A stretch of DNA of 40,075 nt from positions 1 through 40,075 of the forward strand of contig CAISRC010000090.1 in assembly GCA_903887845.1 (NCBI GenBank). The letters run 5' to 3'. Each line of letters opens with the position of its first letter. Within the stretch, counting starts at the first letter, position 1. The translations under genes and the position numbers were made by a program. Shown piece after piece: positions 37,376 to 40,075 of the stretch. Source of the stretch: an uncultured Chlorobiaceae bacterium. Its GTDB lineage: Bacteria > Bacteroidota > Chlorobiia > Chlorobiales > Chlorobiaceae. The notes below the pieces were generated by a model, which ran no database searches, was not told the DNA's origin, and was given only the letters and a program-made list of their open reading frames with translations.

Positions 37376-38107
37376 ATGAAACATATCATCATCATAACCG
37401 GTGCGGGCAAAGGAATCGGCAAAGCTATCGCCATTGACTTTGCTCGCGCAGCCGGAATTCAAAACAACTTTAATCCTGTGCTGATCCTTGTTTCCAGAAC
37501 GCTTTCCGATCTTGAAACCGTTGCTGACACCTGCCGTTCTTACGGTGCAGATGCAGATATCATTCAGGCGGACATTGCCGACACCGCACAGATTGACCAG
37601 CTCGTTACTGCCACGCTTGAGCGCCACGGCACGATTGACTGTCTTGTGAACAATGCCGGAGTCGGCAGGTTCAAACCACTTGCGGAACTGACCGAGGAAG
37701 ATTTTGAGTATACCATATCGACAAACCTGAAAGGCACGTTTTTCCTGACGCAGAAGGTCTTTCCGGTCATGGAAAAGAATAAATCCGGTCACATTTTTTT
37801 TATTACCTCTGTTGCTGCAGAAACAGCCTTCAAGAGCTCTTCGATCTACTGCATGTCAAAGTTTGGTCAAAAAGGACTTGTAGAAGCGATACGGTTATAC
37901 GCAAAAACGTGCAATGTTAGAATTACCAATGTCATGCCTGGCGCAGTCTATACTCCAATGTGGGGAGAGGTGCCGGAAAAGATGAAAGCAACCATGATGA
38001 TGCCGGAAGATATTTCAGGCCCCCTTGTCAACGCCTATCTCCTGCCACAACGAACATCAGTGGAAGAACTTGTCTTGAGGCCGGTGTGCGGTGATATCAA
38101 TGAATGA
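37376..38107 (+). CDS. Sepiapterin reductase (short-chain dehydrogenase)
   Basis: The 243-residue protein starts MKHIIIITGAGKGIGKAIA, with the TGxxxGIG NADP-binding loop. It has NNAGVG and the catalytic Tyr-Lys pair in SSIYCMSKFGQKG, with the Ser in ITSVAAE. It closely resembles the structurally studied sepiapterin reductase of Chlorobium tepidum, including MPGAVYTPMWG, MMMPEDI and the C-terminal RP..GDI, as I recall that sequence. That enzyme reduces a 6-pyruvoyl-tetrahydropterin side chain to a threo-biopterin, which Chlorobium species glycosylate. A PTPS/QueD homologue lies 1.2 kb upstream. A general ketoreductase role is less likely. Confidence 0.85.
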   Translation: MKHIIIITGAGKGIGKAIAIDFARAAGIQNNFNPVLILVSRTLSDLETVADTCRSYGADADIIQADIADTAQIDQLVTATLERHGTIDCLVNNAGVGRFKPLAELTEEDFEYTISTNLKGTFFLTQKVFPVMEKNKSGHIFFITSVAAETAFKSSSIYCMSKFGQKGLVEAIRLYAKTCNVRITNVMPGAVYTPMWGEVPEKMKATMMMPEDISGPLVNAYLLPQRTSVEELVLRPVCGDINE

Positions 38108-38196
38108 AGAAGGCAAAAGCTCTTGCGTTGTGGGAAAGCAGGTTTTTTTCCTGTATTTTCTGATTCTTCTTTAATAAATTTTGAGTGGACCCCATC

Positions 38197-38655
38197 ATGA
38201 GTCTGAAGGAAAAAATAGATCTGGATCTGAAAAATTCGATGAAAAGCGGCGATAAAACCCGCCTGAACGCCATACGCTCCATTCGCGCCGCACTGCTTGA
38301 AAAAGAGGTTTCCATTCGCGTTGGCGGCATCGCCGTACTGACGGAAGAGCAGGAACTGGAAGTGCTGGTGAGTCTCGCAAAAAAACGGCGTGACGCCATT
38401 GAGCAGTTTACCGCCGGGAATCGTCTCGACCTTGCTGAAACTGAGCAGGCAGAGTTGGTCGTGCTTGAGGAGTATCTTCCAGCGCCAGTCTCCGACGAGG
38501 AAGTAACAACCGTCATACAGAATATCATCACAAAAACAGGCGCTGTCTCCATGAAAGAGATGGGCAAAGTGATGGCAGAAGCCATGAAAGCACTTAAAGG
38601 AAAAGCTGACGGCACCAAGGTTCAGCAGATTGTCAAGTCACTGCTTTCAGCATAA
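38197..38655 (+). CDS. YqeY/GatB-related protein
   Basis: The 152-residue protein is a YqeY-family (GatB/Yqey domain) protein: [32 protein letters not shown] at the start, then an acidic, helical segment, and [26 protein letters not shown] near the end. The domain is related to the tRNA-binding tail of the amidotransferase subunit GatB, but the role of the free form is unclear. The ATG at 38197 is used; a GTG four codons upstream is possible. serS begins 19 bases after its stop, and the pair is likely co-transcribed, linking it to translation. Confidence 0.88.
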   Translation: MSLKEKIDLDLKNSMKSGDKTRLNAIRSIRAALLEKEVSIRVGGIAVLTEEQELEVLVSLAKKRRDAIEQFTAGNRLDLAETEQAELVVLEEYLPAPVSDEEVTTVIQNIITKTGAVSMKEMGKVMAEAMKALKGKADGTKVQQIVKSLLSA

Positions 38656-38674
38656 CCCATTCGCACTCACCATC

Positions 38675-39961
38675 ATGCTTGATATCAACTATATCCGCCA
38701 GAATCCGGACGAGGTTGTTGCCATGCTGCACAACCGGCAGCTCTCTGTGGAAGAGCCGAAACTTCACCAGTTACTTGAATTGGACAAAAAACGCAAGGAA
38801 CTTGTAAGAGAATCAGATGATCTGAAAGCCTTGCGCAACAAGCGGTCAAAAGAAATTGCCGAAATGAAAAAAAGCGGCATAAGCTCTTCTGAATTAGAAA
38901 AACAAATCATCTTGAATGTCGTTACACCCGGAGAGATTGCACGAATAGATGAAACACTCAGTCAGCTTGAAAAAGAGATGGAGGATATCCTTCTTGCCCT
39001 TCCCAACAAACTGCATCCGTCAGTTCCAGTCGGACGAAGCGCTACCGACAACCAGGTTTTCGGAGAGCCGGTAACTTTTGCATACGACCTTGATTTTTCG
39101 GTTAAAAATCACCTTGAACTGGGCAAATCCCTCGGAATTCTAGATTTCGAGCGTGGTGCAAAGGTGAGCGGCGCCGGATTTCCCGCCTATATTGGCAAAG
39201 GCGCCCGTCTTGAGCGCGCCCTGATCAATTTCATGCTCGACACGCATAGCGAACGTCATGGCTATACCGAGGTTTTTCCACCATTTCTGGTCAACCAGGA
39301 GTCGCTGCGAGGCACCGGACAGTGGCCGAAATTTGCCGACCAGGTGTACCACATCGGTGAAGATGACCTCTATGCCATCCCGACCGCAGAGGTACCGGTC
39401 ACCAACCTCCATCGGGGTGAGATGCTTGAGACCGCAAGTCTGCCCATCTCTTATGCCGCCTATTCAGCCTGTTTCCGGCGTGAAGCGGGAAGTTATGGCA
39501 AGGATACCAGAGGCTTCCTCAGGGTGCATCAGTTCAACAAGGTGGAGATGGTGAAATTTTCCCGTCCAGAGGATTCTTATGCAGCGCTTGAAGAGATTCG
39601 CTCTCATGCCGAAGCAATTCTTGTTGCACTGAAGATTCCCTACCGGGTACTGCTGCTCTGCAGCGGCGACATCAGCGCCAACGCTACGAAATGTTACGAC
39701 ATTGAGGTGTGGTCACCGGCGGAACAGAAATATCTTGAGGCATCAAGCTGCTCAAACTTTGAGGATTACCAGGCAAGAAGATCAAATATCCGCTTCAAGC
39801 CTGACAACAAGTCCAAACCGGAGTTTGTACACACCCTGAACGGTTCAGGCCTCGCAACCTCACGGCTCATGGTCTCCCTGCTTGAGCACTACCAGACCCC
39901 TGAGGGCAACATAAGGGTGCCCGAAGTATTGCAGCGCTATACCGGATTTGAGGAGATATAA
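38675..39961 (+). CDS. serS: Seryl-tRNA synthetase
   Basis: The 428-residue class II enzyme charges tRNA-Ser with serine. It has the long N-terminal coiled-coil arm (about residues 27-105), motif 2 ([23 protein letters not shown]), the [12 protein letters not shown] segment, and motif 3 ([16 protein letters not shown]). It begins [15 protein letters not shown], the usual N-terminus; an upstream GTG frame overlaps the previous gene and is not supported. Length is normal. Confidence 0.96.
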   Translation: MLDINYIRQNPDEVVAMLHNRQLSVEEPKLHQLLELDKKRKELVRESDDLKALRNKRSKEIAEMKKSGISSSELEKQIILNVVTPGEIARIDETLSQLEKEMEDILLALPNKLHPSVPVGRSATDNQVFGEPVTFAYDLDFSVKNHLELGKSLGILDFERGAKVSGAGFPAYIGKGARLERALINFMLDTHSERHGYTEVFPPFLVNQESLRGTGQWPKFADQVYHIGEDDLYAIPTAEVPVTNLHRGEMLETASLPISYAAYSACFRREAGSYGKDTRGFLRVHQFNKVEMVKFSRPEDSYAALEEIRSHAEAILVALKIPYRVLLLCSGDISANATKCYDIEVWSPAEQKYLEASSCSNFEDYQARRSNIRFKPDNKSKPEFVHTLNGSGLATSRLMVSLLEHYQTPEGNIRVPEVLQRYTGFEEI

Positions 39962-39971
39962 AACCTGGGAA

Positions 39972-39994
39972 CCTGGGAACGCCGAGCTCCCAGG
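39972..39994. terminator. Possible hairpin between serS and the convergent partial gene
   Basis: CCTGGGA and TCCCAGG pair over 7 bases around a 9-base loop. The sequence CCTGGGAA occurs twice in tandem at 39964-39979. The hairpin lies between convergent genes and could end either transcript, but there is no strong T-run on either strand. Confidence 0.35.
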
Positions 39995-40000
39995 CCAAAA

Positions 40001-40075
40001 TCATGATTCAAGACGATCAAGAAAATTCCGCACCATACCGCTGACCGTTGCGACATCTATAAGGAACGCGTCGTG
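40001..40075 (-). CDS. 3' end of an unidentified gene (runs off the right edge)
   Basis: Reading the minus strand from the right edge gives 24 open codons, HDAFLIDVATVSGMVRNFLDRLES, reaching a TGA at 40003-40001; the frame reads like protein and lies convergent to serS. The fragment is too short to assign a family. Confidence 0.4.
   Translation of the reverse strand, partial: HDAFLIDVATVSGMVRNFLDRLES

Overview
The window looks like a chromosomal segment of a green sulfur bacterium (Chlorobiaceae, Chlorobium/Pelodictyon type). The evidence is a bchF-bchC-bchX bacteriochlorophyll operon, a hemX-hemA-hemC-hemD cluster followed later by hemB, a 244-residue-class sepiapterin reductase of the kind known from Chlorobium, and moderate GC with weak or absent Shine-Dalgarno sequences. 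The species assignment is inference; no rRNA or tRNA gene was recognised.

Layout. Positions 1-5.4 kb carry a partial unknown gene, a small hypothetical gene, a truncated methylglyoxal synthase remnant, an outer-membrane porin followed by a PstS-like phosphate-binding protein (with a clear terminator), and a lone oligopeptide-type ABC binding lipoprotein. Positions 5.4-8.1 kb hold bchF, bchC and bchX, probably read from a promoter at 5443-5471. Positions 8.2-12.75 kb form an accessory, defence-like island on the minus strand: a DNA methyltransferase, a short overlapping ORF that may be the stump of its restriction partner, an intact AAA+/DUF4143 ATPase, a shredded YhcG/DUF1016 nuclease gene, and an OLD/RecF-like ATPase gene broken by a frameshift and two stops. 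Positions 13.2-24.7 kb return to core genes: typA, hemX, hemACD, an inositol-monophosphatase-family phosphatase, a four-gene sodium-pumping methylmalonyl-CoA decarboxylase operon, and hemB. Positions 24.8-27.4 kb hold aroC and a type II NADH dehydrogenase.

Positions 27.7-35.6 kb encode a two-partner secretion system: a 2061-residue TpsA exoprotein and its TpsB outer-membrane transporter. TpsA combines an N-terminal TPS domain, ten 58-residue repeats that resemble FG-GAP propeller blades, a 495-bp tandem duplication of MBG-type domains, and a C-terminal cadherin-like domain. The last part, 35.7-40 kb, has a 6-pyruvoyl/6-carboxy-tetrahydropterin synthase homologue, radC, a cold-shock protein, sepiapterin reductase, a YqeY-family protein, serS, and the 3' end of an unidentified minus-strand gene.

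How it fits together. HemA, HemB, HemC and HemD make uroporphyrinogen III from glutamyl-tRNA, the shared precursor of heme and bacteriochlorophyll; BchX, BchF and BchC act late in bacteriochlorophyll a synthesis. The two pterin genes plausibly serve the biopterin glycosides known from Chlorobium. The most unusual items are the mosaic TpsA architecture, the decaying defence island between bchX and typA, and the pterin gene pair. No single new system is proven by the sequence alone.
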